The notes beneath the pieces were generated by a model. It was not told where the DNA came from. It saw only the letters and a program-made list of their open reading frames with translations, and searched no databases. The position numbers and the translations under genes are program-made. A stretch of 40,026 nucleotides of DNA, taken from contig JAQYWL010000106.1 of assembly GCA_030145035.1 (NCBI GenBank), forward strand, positions 1-40,026. The letters run 5' to 3'. Origin of the DNA: Desulfobacteria bacterium (GTDB lineage Bacteria; Desulfobacterota; Desulfobacteria; Desulfobacterales; C00003060). Below are positions 24,803 to 33,032 of this stretch, piece after piece (position 1 is the first letter of the stretch; the number at the start of each line of letters is the position of its first letter).

Positions 24803-25462
24803 TCAGAACATTGGCTGAAGCTTGCAGCTATGTCTGCTAAGGAGATATCTGAATCGCGCGGTATCCAAGACTGTCCCTGATCCGATGACCCTATTCATAG
24901 GATATCCTGAAACCTTTAAGGCCACATAGGTCAAAACATCAACCGGATTGGAGACGATGAGTAGGATCCTCGGATTGTATTTAGCGATCTGAGGGATAAT
25001 ATCCTTGAAGATATCTGCGTTCCTTCGAACCAAATCCAGCCTCGTTTCGCCCGGTTTCTGACTGGCGCCTGCAGTCACAACGACGATACTTGCATCCTTG
25101 CAATCCGAGTAGTTTCCAACATAAATGCTGGAGGGCTGGACAAAGGAAAGGCCGTGATTAAGATCCATCACGTGTCCCTCTGCTCGCTCAGTAGCTTGAT
25201 CAATGAGAACGATGCTCGTGGCCAAGCCGCTGATCATGAGAGCAAAGGCAAAGGTGGAACCCACCTGACCTGTACCCACGATGGCTACTTTTCTTTCCTG
25301 GACAAAGTCTGCTTGCAACAGCTTCAAATATTTTTCCGGATCCTCTTCAAATGAGGCCTTACATCTCATGGCACAGAAATAATATGTCTTGTCCATATAT
25401 TGAACTTGGTGTTTGACCTGATTCTCATCTACCTCCATGCCGCATACCGGATCTTTGACCAT
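24803..25462 (-). CDS. YHS domain fused to a truncated L-lactate/malate dehydrogenase
   Basis: 219 residues from the ATG at 25462 (AAGG upstream). Residues 1-47 are a YHS/TRASH metal-binding domain: VKDPVCGMEVDENQVKH, then TYYFCAMRCKASFEEDPEKY. From about 57 it is an LDH/MDH-type Rossmann domain. It has AIVGTGQVGSTFAFAL, VLIDQ, the substrate loop QKPGETRLDL, VSNPVDVLTYV and DTARFRYLLSRH. Homology stops there, and SCKLQPMF follows. Proteins of this family run on for some 140 residues with the catalytic His in GEHGDS, which is missing here. It therefore cannot be a working dehydrogenase. It is either a pseudogene or a nucleotide-binding remnant kept with the YHS domain. No further LDH sequence is seen downstream. 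Confidence 0.72.
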   Translation of the reverse strand: MVKDPVCGMEVDENQVKHQVQYMDKTYYFCAMRCKASFEEDPEKYLKLLQADFVQERKVAIVGTGQVGSTFAFALMISGLATSIVLIDQATERAEGHVMDLNHGLSFVQPSSIYVGNYSDCKDASIVVVTAGASQKPGETRLDLVRRNADIFKDIIPQIAKYNPRILLIVSNPVDVLTYVALKVSGYPMNRVIGSGTVLDTARFRYLLSRHSCKLQPMF

Positions 25463-25711
25463 AATCCTTCTCGCTTTCTCTCTCGAACATGATTTGTCTT
25501 TGAATTTACACATATGGGCACGTGATGTCCCGGTTTCTCCCAAAACTGTGATGGACCGTCCTCATAATTGATAGCGCGGCGCCTCCCTCACAGGACATAC
25601 CCATTTATGCTCCGGCTGAGAGGTCTAACGATCAGATTTCCATACACCCCCTGGTCCAAACCGGTACTGGACGCATGCCCCACACATATAGCTCTCAGTG
25701 GGCCTCGCGGC

Positions 25712-26431
25712 TCACACATTGGCGAGGTTCTCTGCAACGAAGTCCCAGTTGACCAGGTGATCCAGGAAAGCTGCGATGTAATCCTTGCGCCGGTTCTGGT
25801 AGTCGAGATAATAGGCGTGTTCCCAGACATCAATCGTCAGAAGCGGCGTCTGACCATAAGCGAGAGGCGTAAACGCGTTGCCGGTTTTGACGACCTTCAG
25901 GGACTTCCCATCTGAGGTCAGCCAGGCCCATCCACTACCAAATTGTGTTGTGGCAGCCTCCGTGAATTCCTTCTCGAAGTTTTCAAAACTCCCAAACGCT
26001 GCTGTGATTTTCTTTTCCAATTCTCCGGAAGGAGCACCGCCGCCCTTTGGCCTCATGCACTTCCAGTAGAATGTATGGTTCCATGCCTGAGCAGCATTAT
26101 TGAAAATCGCGAGTCTTTTCTCATCACCAGCCGTGGTTTTGATAATTTCCTTAAGAGAGGATTCGGCCAGGTCCGAACCTTTGACCAGTTCGTTGACCTT
26201 ATCAATGTAGCCACGATGATGCTTGCCGTAATGGAAGCTCAGCGTGCGGCTTGAAAGGTATGGAGCCAACGCATCCTCAGGATAGGGAAGGGGAGGAAGC
26301 TCAAAGGGCGCTTCTCATTGGGCAAAGGCCTGAAAGCCCATGACACTGCCAGCTAGTGCGGCTGAGGCGGCCACGGTGGTGGCGAGGAATTGGCGGCGGT
26401 TCATGCTGAGGGATTCAATATTGTCTTTCAT
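25712..26431 (-). CDS. sodB: Tat-exported Fe superoxide dismutase with an in-frame UGA after the signal peptide
   Basis: A 240-codon frame starting at 26431 (GGAGGT seven bases upstream). Residues 10-38 are a Tat signal, NRRQFLATTVAASAALAG ending AFAQ. Codon 39 is TGA (26315-26317). The mature enzyme follows in frame from EAPFELPPLPYPEDALAPYL. Metal ligands are visible: His in LSFHYGKHHRGYIDKV, His in NNAAQAWNHTFYW, and Asp and His in DVWEHAYYLDY. Gln in AAQAW indicates the iron type. Apart from the TGA the gene is undamaged. It may be a recent nonsense mutation, a sequence error, a recoded UGA, or a gene now started at the in-frame TTG at 26269 as a cytoplasmic enzyme. No family cysteine is known at this position, so selenocysteine is unlikely. 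Confidence 0.82.
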
Positions 26432-26581
26432 TGGCAATACCTCCTTCTGTTCATATTAAATCCTAAATCCGCCTTGATCCCTTTGTTTGAAAAAATCAGG
26501 CGGGATGCACAAGAGAAAACTTCGGGGGTTCCACAGCCCTCGGAGTAGACAGGTCTTTTCACCGCCGAATTCCAATAGCAC

Positions 26582-27121
26582 TTATTCTGAATCGCTCATT
26601 TTAAAGTCAGCTTTCGAATGGGGCAAGAGCCTTATCTGAATAAAAGCTCCGGTGATCACTAACAATAGGAAAACGATTACTCTCATCTCTTGTCCTAAAC
26701 CTGACGCTTCGACTATCGTTCCAGCTCCAAGCAGGCAAGAAAGCACAATGATTACCCAATCCATAATCAGGGTTGCAAACACCGCCCCAATCACTCCAAC
26801 AACTGCGAACAAAACTATGCTATTTCTTCCTGAAGCAAATGATTGAGATAGAATCAGGGCGAGGTGAAAACCTCCATAAAACCCTGCGAGAACAAAAGCA
26901 ACGCGCTGAGCCAATACCGCGAGCAACGCTCCGAAAAAACCTGCACCAAGAGCAAACAAAACCTGTATCCATTGTGGTTGATCTGGAAAAACCAGACCCG
27001 CAAACCCCATACCGAATAGGAACCCCACGATTGAAATAAAAAGCCAAAAAAGCTTTCTCCCAAATACAAGCAAGATGACACCTAATATGATGCTTGAGAT
27101 TCCCATCCCGCCTACTGTCAT
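26582..27121 (-). CDS. Multi-spanning membrane protein, DUF4203-like
   Basis: A 179-residue protein with about seven membrane helices and glycine-rich faces: SSIILGVILLVFGRKLFWLF, FALGAGFFGALLAVLAQ, and VIIVLSCLLGAGTIV. It ends in a short polar tail. The pattern resembles DUF4203 (TMEM198-like) proteins of unknown function. The ATG at 27121 has AGGAG directly against it, which is too close, so the ATG five codons on (27106) may be the real start. It is upstream of sodB but separated by 150 bp that hold an imperfect hairpin at about 26.47-26.51 kb. Confidence 0.62.
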   Translation of the reverse strand: MTVGGMGISSIILGVILLVFGRKLFWLFISIVGFLFGMGFAGLVFPDQPQWIQVLFALGAGFFGALLAVLAQRVAFVLAGFYGGFHLALILSQSFASGRNSIVLFAVVGVIGAVFATLIMDWVIIVLSCLLGAGTIVEASGLGQEMRVIVFLLLVITGAFIQIRLLPHSKADFKMSDSE

Positions 27122-27546
27122 CTCCTGGCCATTTCCTTCATGATTCAGAGTAGTTCTTGCAAATACGTTCCCATTGATATGGCTCTTATGGCTTTCGCCC
27201 TCGTTCCTTTACCCATTTTGATCGTTCCATGGCTTGCTACGTCAAAATTGAAAAACTCGCCCCGCTACGCGGGACTCAGACAGTTTGAAGATCCCTGCGG
27301 CAAGTTGCAGGGTATCTTCCACCGTAAGGAAGCCTGACATTTTTGGATTCACTCGGTGCCACCACAACCCGCGAAGCACTGCCGTCAGGCGGAAGTCACA
27401 AGAGCCTCGCCATGAAATAGATAACGGAACGTTATCCTGAGAGTCACTATATCTGTTTACTCCTTGACAAGCAGCCCTCTTTGAAATGCCCTATCTTGTC
27501 CACAGATCGGCTATCAGTCTATGTCTGTTGAAGGGGCCTCGCCAAG
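27122..27546. other. Intergenic stretch, 425 bp, with REP-like hairpins
   Basis: No gene is supported here. The only notable content is the pair of hairpins at 27261-27319. A plus-strand frame at 27140-27337 has no ribosome-binding site. Confidence 0.5.
27261..27319. repeat. REP-like element: two adjacent hairpins
   Basis: First hairpin CCCGC-TAC-GCGGG (27261-27273). Second GAAGATCCCTGC, eight-base loop, GCAGGGTATCTTC (27287-27319), perfect but for one bulged base. Two GC-rich hairpins side by side in a gene-free spacer is the layout of REP/BIME elements moved by RAYT transposases, one of which ends at the left edge of the window. Confidence 0.55.
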
Positions 27547-28191
27547 TTAAGCGGTTCGGTCCAGCTTATACAATATGACTATCAATATCACCGCACCCAT
27601 CAGCATCCAAGAGGGGCCGAATAACCATAACATGAACGGCACTGAGAAGTAATACCCTCTCATGCCTAATGTGTAATGGGTGCCTCCTCGATTAATGATT
27701 TTTGTAACAGCATCATAGGTCACAATCGGGTCGCGTGAGGCAGGCACATTGATTGCAAAACTGGCATGGTTGTAATAGCGAATCGAAAGGGTAAAGTTAA
27801 AAAATGCAAAGAAGAAATCGATGATTAATACCATTAGTTTGATCAACCACATTGCCCCACTCTTGGTGCCGAACAGATTGAGAGCCTGGGAGCATTCGGC
27901 AAGTTTTTCCGTTCTGAAAGCCGCATTGAGTACACCTAGGCCGATGAGCATGGCCGCTGAGGCGAGGAAGCTGGATGCCATAACCCAATTTCGAAGGGTC
28001 TGAACTGCCAGGATGTCTTTCTTTCCCTCCATGATTGCCTGGACCCAGTCACGACGCAGCCGGTTAGTCAGGCCAAATGATGTCGTCAGCGGCGCTTTGC
28101 GCACCTGATAAAACAGATGACTGTGGTAAAGTACCAGTATCAAGCACGCTGCTGACGTGAGGATTATCTCCGGCCACGGATTAGTTGGCAT
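27547..28191 (-). CDS. DUF599-family membrane protein
   Basis: A 214-residue inner-membrane protein with four main helices. It shows YHSHLFYQVRKAPLTTSFGL, RRDWVQAIMEGKKDILAVQT and LRNWVMASSFLASAAMLIGL, the conserved N-terminal block of DUF599. It also has FAFFNFTLSIRYYNHASFAI and the late GMRGYYFSVPFMLWLFGP. The function of the family is unknown. The ATG at 28191 is preferred over the TTG before it, with AAGGA upstream. It appears monocistronic. Confidence 0.82.
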   Translation of the reverse strand: MPTNPWPEIILTSAACLILVLYHSHLFYQVRKAPLTTSFGLTNRLRRDWVQAIMEGKKDILAVQTLRNWVMASSFLASAAMLIGLGVLNAAFRTEKLAECSQALNLFGTKSGAMWLIKLMVLIIDFFFAFFNFTLSIRYYNHASFAINVPASRDPIVTYDAVTKIINRGGTHYTLGMRGYYFSVPFMLWLFGPSWMLMGAVILIVILYKLDRTA

Positions 28192-28361
28192 CAAAAGTTT
28201 CCTTTTTGTTCAGGCAGGGCCTCACTCTCTGCGTAGAAGACGCGGGTTTCTTCCCTTTGCTCTAAACCGTTCTTTTGAAAGTCATTCGTGCTACGCAAAA
28301 CAATAGGGCAAGTAATCTATTTATCAAATGTTTAGGTCTGGTACCTTTCCAAGTTATAGAT

Positions 28362-28412
28362 GTTGGGGAGGCTTCGCAAGCTTCGCCGAAGGGGCTCGCT
28401 CGCCTCCCCAAC
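28362..28412. repeat. 51-bp palindromic repeat with 11-bp perfect arms
   Basis: GTTGGGGAGGC (28362-28372) and GCCTCCCCAAC (28402-28412) are exact inverted repeats. Inside is a smaller hairpin CTTC-GCC-GAAG and partly matching GC-rich flanks. It lies 30 bases downstream of the stop of the small gene at 28444. It may double as a terminator, though the long spacer and nested arms look more like a mobile palindromic (REP-type) unit. Confidence 0.55.
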
Positions 28413-28443
28413 TTTGACCCCAATGGTCTCACAACCCGTAAGG

Positions 28444-28695
28444 TTATGGCATTCTCTCTATGTTCGACCTGAGTTGGGCAATCTGCAAACCCAAAGAGAC
28501 GCACTGCTTGCCTTCAATACACTCGTCCGCTTCCTCAGGTTCCAAGTGTGTCTTCAGCTCATGCTTGTCCTTTTTCAAATCCACAACCCAGGCCTTTTTT
28601 GTTTTGTCATAGTCCACATCTACATCAATCCCGCATTCCCCGATGTCCGGGTAGATCGATTTGATTTTTGAACATAGTTCTTTTTTGTCATGCAT
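28444..28695 (-). CDS. Small conserved hypothetical protein
   Basis: An 83-residue cytoplasmic protein starting MHDKKELCSKIKSIYPDIGE, with GGAGGA ten bases upstream. It has an acidic strand GIDVDVDYDKTKKAWVVDLK, then LEPEEADECIEGKQCVSLGL and a helical end. I recall near-identical short proteins in sulfate reducers and relatives without an assigned function. Four cysteines could bind metal, but no clear pair motif is seen. Confidence 0.7.
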   Translation of the reverse strand: MHDKKELCSKIKSIYPDIGECGIDVDVDYDKTKKAWVVDLKKDKHELKTHLEPEEADECIEGKQCVSLGLQIAQLRSNIERMP

Positions 28696-28838
28696 CGTCC
28701 AATCCTCCTATGCTAGACGTAGTCTGAAACGCTGGTTGCCACTCTTTGTCTCCACCTTTCAAGTCTCAAGCCGGTGGCTCAAAAACTATAAGAACACAGT
28801 CCGACCAAAAGAGACACCGCCTTGAGAATTTTTTCTTC

Positions 28839-29507
28839 TCAGTCTTCAGCCAGTCTTTCAATTTTTTCCCCTAGATCCTTGAGTGCTTTGCCCACCTCGT
28901 CACCTGTCCAGCGGGTGCCCTGGATCAGCTTTTCGCCGACGTCATGGCCTATCTCCATCACCTTAACAACGGCTGCCTCAATCTCGTGGCCGCTCCAAGC
29001 TAAGGCCCTCTCAAGATGCGACGCTGCAGCTTTAAGCGCATGACCGGCCTTCGAGGTCTCTTTCTTTGCCCAGGCTTCTGAGGCCTTCAAATGGTGATGC
29101 ACGGCAAGGGCATGGTGGGCCCGCGCAAAAGCCTTGCCCAGGTCATTGGTTGACTTGACAGCACCTTTCTCAACATCCGACGCGAGCTTTTCAAGCTCGT
29201 CTATGGATGTGGTGAGGGCCTTCTTTCCGTCCCCCGTCGCCCGAGCCGCTTCCAGTTTCATGAAGCCTACAGCCTTTCGCATATGGGCGGCTGCGGCTTT
29301 GAAATCCTTTTTCAGGAAGTTTTCATGGGCTTGATGGAACTGGGCCCCCGGTTCATCCGGAAAAAGGATCCAGATGTCTTCCTCTACGAGGATCCAGCCA
29401 TCCGGGGCCTTGGGTGCGGTTCTTGGATCGTCGGTTTTTGCCAAGGCAAGATGGGACGTGGTCAGCATCAATACAAAGGCCATAGCCTAAAGAACTCGAC
29501 AATTCAT
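28839..29507 (-). CDS. Exported alanine-rich helical protein with an in-frame TAG in the signal peptide
   Basis: The best start is the ATG at 29507, with AAGGAGG six bases upstream. It reads MNCRVL, then TAG (29487-29489), then AMAFVLMLTTSHLALA and the mature protein. The ATG two codons after the TAG (29483) has no ribosome-binding site of its own but could be reached by re-initiation. The mature part of about 200 residues is Ala-, Lys- and His-rich helix: FHQAHENFLKKDFKAAAAHM, ARAHHALAVHHHLKASEAWA, then amphipathic repeats. It resembles periplasmic stress-linked helical proteins; the family is not identified. It may be nonfunctional or weakly expressed. Confidence 0.62.
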
Positions 29508-29599
29508 TTTGTTCCTCCTTTTCTTGCCGGTCCCTGAGATAGGGTTCCGGACGTTCAGGTTGTTTAAATAATGGGTTCTTGAGTCTCTTGTGTTACCAA

Positions 29600-30114
29600 T
29601 CATGCAGGGTGAACAGTCACGTCTACAACTTCAGTGTTCTTTATGATGTCATGTGCCCTGTTTACCTCATCCTGCGTCCCGTGGGCAATGACCAAGAATT
29701 TGTCAGCCTTGAGGGCGGTTTCATACTAAATGATACTATCTTTGGGAATGCCAATACTGTACAATCCGGCTCCAAGCGCACTCAGACCACCTGCTATAGC
29801 CGCACTTTCCAAAGCTCCAAGCATCCAGGAAACCAGGGGGCCGCCCACAAGTAATGGACCAACGCCTGGTACCCAGAAAAACGCTGATCCAAAGAGCATG
29901 GCCCATATACCGCCCCAAAAGGCGCCCAGTTTGCCCCAGTACTTCATGCGGTCGCCAGCATTGTAGTAGCCAACGACGTGTTTCTCGGTGTGGTAATCCT
30001 TACCCACAATGGAAGTTTCTTCATGTCAAACCCGGACTTCTCCAGTTGTTTGACGGCTTCTTCGGCCTTGTCGTGGGTATCGTAGATACCGATGACAGCA
30101 TTTTTTTGTTTCAT
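29600..30114 (-). pseudogene. General stress protein (YflT/GSP17M-like), broken by a frameshift and an amber codon
   Basis: The start at 30114 (GGAGGAGG upstream) gives KQKNAVIGIYDTHDKAEEAV, then KQLEKSGFDMKKL. A single base is missing near 30013, after which the frame shifts to VGKDYHTEKHVVGYYNAGD, RMKYWGKLGAFWGGIWAM, and a glycine-rich double helix ending GAGLYSIGIPKDSII. A TAG (29726-29728) interrupts this. The homologous end, YETALKADKFLVIAHGTQDE and on to 29600, continues in the same frame. Relatives have a sense codon (Lys in my recollection) at the TAG. Two independent lesions make this a pseudogene rather than a recoded gene. Confidence 0.72.
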
Positions 30115-30377
30115 GGCGTTTTCCCTCCTCCAAAATGATGTTCACAGCATCCGATGTCCCCGCTCTATTCCAGTCAAAATAGCCATCCTTCCTTTCGCCT
30201 ATTGATTCTTGGGACTCTCGATAGTCCGAATTCACCTCCGCTTCTGTACACAGCTTGATGACCACGCACATAGCACCGGTACCGCCTTGTCCGGCACAAC
30301 CAGTGAGCTGACTTTTTTCTTCTTTTCGGCGCCTTCGCTGCAAGTCATGCCACAAGTACGCTTCCTATGTTGAGGCG

Positions 30378-30680
30378 TCACTCGTTGGAAGCACGTTTAA
30401 GAACAACGTAGAGCGAAGATCCTCCCCGTTTTATGTGAAAGAGCAAGCTTTGGCTTTTGCCGACTCTTTGAATGGCCTGCGTGTAATCAGCAAGGCCCTT
30501 GATTGCCCGGCGATTCACCTCCCGGATCAAATCGCCACGCTGCAAGCCGGCATCGAAACCCGAACTTCCCGGCTCAACGTCAGTGACGATGACGCCCTTG
30601 TCCCCCGCATCCAACCCAAGCTGTTCGGCCAATTGAGGCGTGACTTCTTGTACTGCCAGCCCCCAAGCGGTATTCTTGCT
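30378..30680 (-). pseudogene. HtrA/DegP-type protease, C-terminal PDZ fragment
   Basis: About 100 codons open after a TAA, with no ATG. They read NTAWGLAVQEVTPQLAEQLG, then GVIVTDVEPGSSGFDAGLQR, GDLIREVNRRAIKGLADY and LYVVLKRASNE. This is the second PDZ domain of periplasmic HtrA/DegQ proteases. The protease domain and first PDZ are missing. A shorter relic of the same domain end lies at 33.03-33.15 kb. A short frame with its own ribosome-binding site starting MKSNNVMGKARIPLG runs into it out of phase. Confidence 0.65.
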
Positions 30681-30722
30681 TTACCCATTACGTTGTTGGA
30701 TTTCATGTTGATATCTCCATTC

Positions 30723-31061
30723 CTATTCACCATGTGCACCATGGCCCATGATGAAATCAGCTAAAGCCTTCCTGCCTCCATCAGAAAGGGCCTTTGTTTT
30801 TTCAATTGCCCTTTTCATCAGGTTGCCGTCGGCAGGCCATACAATGGATCCAGCCTCCCCCTTGAGATACTTGACCAATTGGTCTTCCTTTGCCTGATAA
30901 GCACCTGCAATTTCCTTCAAGGATGGAGATGCAGCAGAAACATCCGACTTGTGACAACCGCCGCAGTGCAAGGCCTCAAAAATGTCTCCTTGCTGTTGTG
31001 CAAGAACGTTTGCTGCTAACCATAAAGAAGCCACCACAAGAACCAAACCGATTTTTTTCAT
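30723..31061 (-). CDS. Periplasmic mono-haem cytochrome c
   Basis: A 112-residue protein starting at 31061 with GGAGGG nine bases upstream. The signal peptide is KKIGLVLVVASLWLAANVLA. One haem site, CGGCH (33-37), follows directly. A Met in DGNLMKRAIEKTKAL is a candidate sixth ligand. The C-terminus is His-rich (MGHGAHGE). It is probably an electron carrier of class I type. It sits between the PDZ fragment and the site-2 protease gene and seems to be transcribed alone. Confidence 0.8.
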   Translation of the reverse strand: MKKIGLVLVVASLWLAANVLAQQQGDIFEALHCGGCHKSDVSAASPSLKEIAGAYQAKEDQLVKYLKGEAGSIVWPADGNLMKRAIEKTKALSDGGRKALADFIMGHGAHGE

Positions 31062-31183
31062 CTTTCTGCCCTCCTTTGTTGACTAGTAGTCTGGCTGCGT
31101 CCCCTTACCTGAATCGGAGCCCCGAAATTGCCTAACTCTTCATCAAATCATACGGAATTTCAGTATCCCAATGACCGCCTGTG

Positions 31184-32275
31184 TCAGGAGCTCTTTGCTC
31201 CCCAACCTTTCAGGGCAGCTTGAATCATAAAGTAGCGGCTAATACCTTCCAGGCAGAGCATTCCCTTTAATCGCCCCCGATCCACAACGGCCGCAGCCGT
31301 CTTGTGGCCGGACAAAAGCTGCTGGTATATTTGGTCAAGGGGGATGTGTGGATCGACCGAAATGAAGTTTCTATCCATGACCTCGGACACTGGAAGCGTC
31401 GTGCCCTTTTGGTGGATGGCAGAAAGAACACCCGTGCGGGTTAAAATACCTTGGATACCCTTATCTGTCACCACTGGAAAATCCTCTTGGCATCCATGAT
31501 ACACGTGTTCCAGTGCACGTGATAGGGACTCGTCAGGCCGCAACGCCCGGAAGTCTGTCGCCATGGCTTCGGTGGCTGGAACCCGGTGGAGAACAGAGCG
31601 AAGCATAACTTGTTGCTTTTCGCTCCCAGCGCCCATGTGAAGGAAGAGCCCTATCACGGCAAGCCACCAGTTGAAGAATATGCCGTAAAGGATAAACAGC
31701 ATGGATAGGGCCTGTCCAATAGAAACTGCAGCGGATGTTGCCTTGGCATAGTCCATTTTTAAGGCAAGAATTCCTCGCAAAACCCTGCCCCCGTCCATGG
31801 GAAAGGCCGGTAGCAGGTTGAAAACTGCCAGCATAACGTTGACACCAATGAGCCCCGCAAAGAACGCTTGAGCTGATTCGGGATAAAGATTCGGAGCGCT
31901 CACTCCGGACCATTGCCCAACCAATAGGTAGAGGATACCGGCAATGGCCAGATTGATGAGGGGGCCTATGGCGGACATTGCGATCTCCTGGGCCGGCTTC
32001 TCCGGCATCTCTTCCATAGTGGCTACGCCTCCGATAGGCAGAAGCGTGATGCTCTTGGCTTCCTTGCCAAAACGACGCGCAATCAGACTGTGGCCGAGTT
32101 CGTGAATCAGGACGCAAGCAAAGACAGCTGAGATAAAGAGCACGGCCCTCACGGCATATGCAGAGCCTTTCTGTGAGTATGCTGAAGCATAGATAAAGAA
32201 AAGCAGGAGCAGAAATGTCACATGAATTCTGAATTCTATTCCCAGTATCTTTCCTAGTCTAAGAGACCAACTCAT
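31184..32275 (-). CDS. Site-2-type membrane metalloprotease (M50) with CBS domains
   Basis: A 363-residue intramembrane protease. The zinc motif HELGH is at 58-62 in VFACVLIHELGHSLIARRFG. The third ligand is in NLLPAFPMDGGRVLRG at 153-168. Five or six membrane helices fill the first 215 residues. A CBS pair at about 240-350 (MDRNFISVDPHIPLDQIY and GRLKGMLCLEGISRYF) could sense adenine nucleotides. This is the SpoIVFB-like, CBS-containing subgroup. Its target is unknown; an anti-sigma factor or membrane-protein turnover are possible. GGAGGGG lies about 12 bases upstream of the ATG. Motif copy 3 is about 470 bp upstream. Confidence 0.88.
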   Translation of the reverse strand: MSWSLRLGKILGIEFRIHVTFLLLLFFIYASAYSQKGSAYAVRAVLFISAVFACVLIHELGHSLIARRFGKEAKSITLLPIGGVATMEEMPEKPAQEIAMSAIGPLINLAIAGILYLLVGQWSGVSAPNLYPESAQAFFAGLIGVNVMLAVFNLLPAFPMDGGRVLRGILALKMDYAKATSAAVSIGQALSMLFILYGIFFNWWLAVIGLFLHMGAGSEKQQVMLRSVLHRVPATEAMATDFRALRPDESLSRALEHVYHGCQEDFPVVTDKGIQGILTRTGVLSAIHQKGTTLPVSEVMDRNFISVDPHIPLDQIYQQLLSGHKTAAAVVDRGRLKGMLCLEGISRYFMIQAALKGWGAKSS

Positions 32276-32297
32276 TTTCGGCAGCCCCTCCTTTCGT

Positions 32298-32602
32298 TTA
32301 GCAACAAGACGTTAAAACGGGAATGTTTAGCCATTGTCCATGCACAAGAAACTTGTACTCGTACCTTCCCGGCACAAGCATCACGCTCTTTGTCCACAGC
32401 CCCCTTTCACCTCCGCCAACCTCCTTGATTTCCACCACGTTCTCACAAACTTCACCCAGAGTTGTCTTGCAGCCGCTCCTACGTCTTTTGTGCGTTCCCT
32501 GCCTCGGTGGCAAGGATACGCGTTTTTGCCTTGAGTCGTTCCCATTTTTCTTCTGCTTTCTGCCATTCATCCTCAGCGTCCGCCTTTCCGAGATGAAGCT
32601 TG
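32298..32602 (-). pseudogene. Chimeric relic: coiled-coil protein, desulforedoxin and CBM48 fragments joined
   Basis: Three unrelated fragments follow one another on the minus strand. From 32602 to about 32470 lies a degraded copy of the small coiled-coil gene of 24.4 kb: KLHLGKADAEDEWQKAEEKW, then a frameshift, then DVGAAARQL. From about 32463 to 32398 is part of a desulforedoxin, LGEVCENVVEIKEVGGGE, with three of the four cysteines lost. From about 32375 is MLVPGRYEYKFLVHGQWLN, the signature of a CBM48/AMPK-type glycogen-binding domain, ending SCC and stop. No frame spans all of it. It looks like debris of repeated recombination between short stress genes. Confidence 0.6.
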
Positions 32603-32745
32603 AGCGGATCCCCGAGGTAAGTTCTGGCCAAAGAGGGAGGTTGTTGCCCCACCCGGTGGTCAATATGGGTAGGATGAGACCTGATATCGAAAGATAGACC
32701 GCACCTTCCCTAAGTTGCCAAATAGTCGGGATGGCTGGCGATGGC

Positions 32746-32790
32746 AATAGGGTGAAAACTGTATTTTGCTGCAAGCAGCACTGTATTCTA
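32746..32790 (+). repeat. Dispersed double-box motif, copy 3
   Basis: AGGGTG at 32749, TGTATTTT at 32760 and TGTATTCT at 32782, with the 11- and 22-bp spacing. The spacer between boxes contains GCTGC-AA-GCAGC, a small palindrome absent from the other copies. It lies about 470 bp upstream of the M50 protease start. Confidence 0.6.
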
Positions 32791-33032
32791 AGGTTCTATA
32801 GACTGTACCAAGATGTTCACACATCGGGTCGTCTCATGGCCACACTCGGTAAAATCTGAAGGTCTGCTTGACAGGTCAGATCGAAAAGCCCGGCCTGGAA
32901 CAGGGGCCATTATGCCATGGACGCCCTAATCAAAACCCGAACCTGGAAGGGTCTTATATACATATGCAGACATTTTTGATTAATGAAAAGTATGACCACT
33001 GAAAGCCCCGTCACTTAACACATGGCATATGT

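Noticed and set aside
26315..26317. Selenocysteine at the SOD UGA
   Set aside because: The codon falls at the signal-peptide boundary, where no family cysteine exists, and the following hairpin is short and close to the UGA. Nonsense mutation or sequence error is simpler.
29726..29728. Pyrrolysine at the TAG in the stress-protein gene
   Set aside because: The same gene also has a frameshift, and the family is not known for pyrrolysine, so it is treated as a pseudogene.
30115..30377. Possible small protein gene between the stress-protein relic and the PDZ relic
   Set aside because: A minus-strand frame with several Cys and Lys residues exists, but it has no conserved motif, good start or ribosome-binding site.
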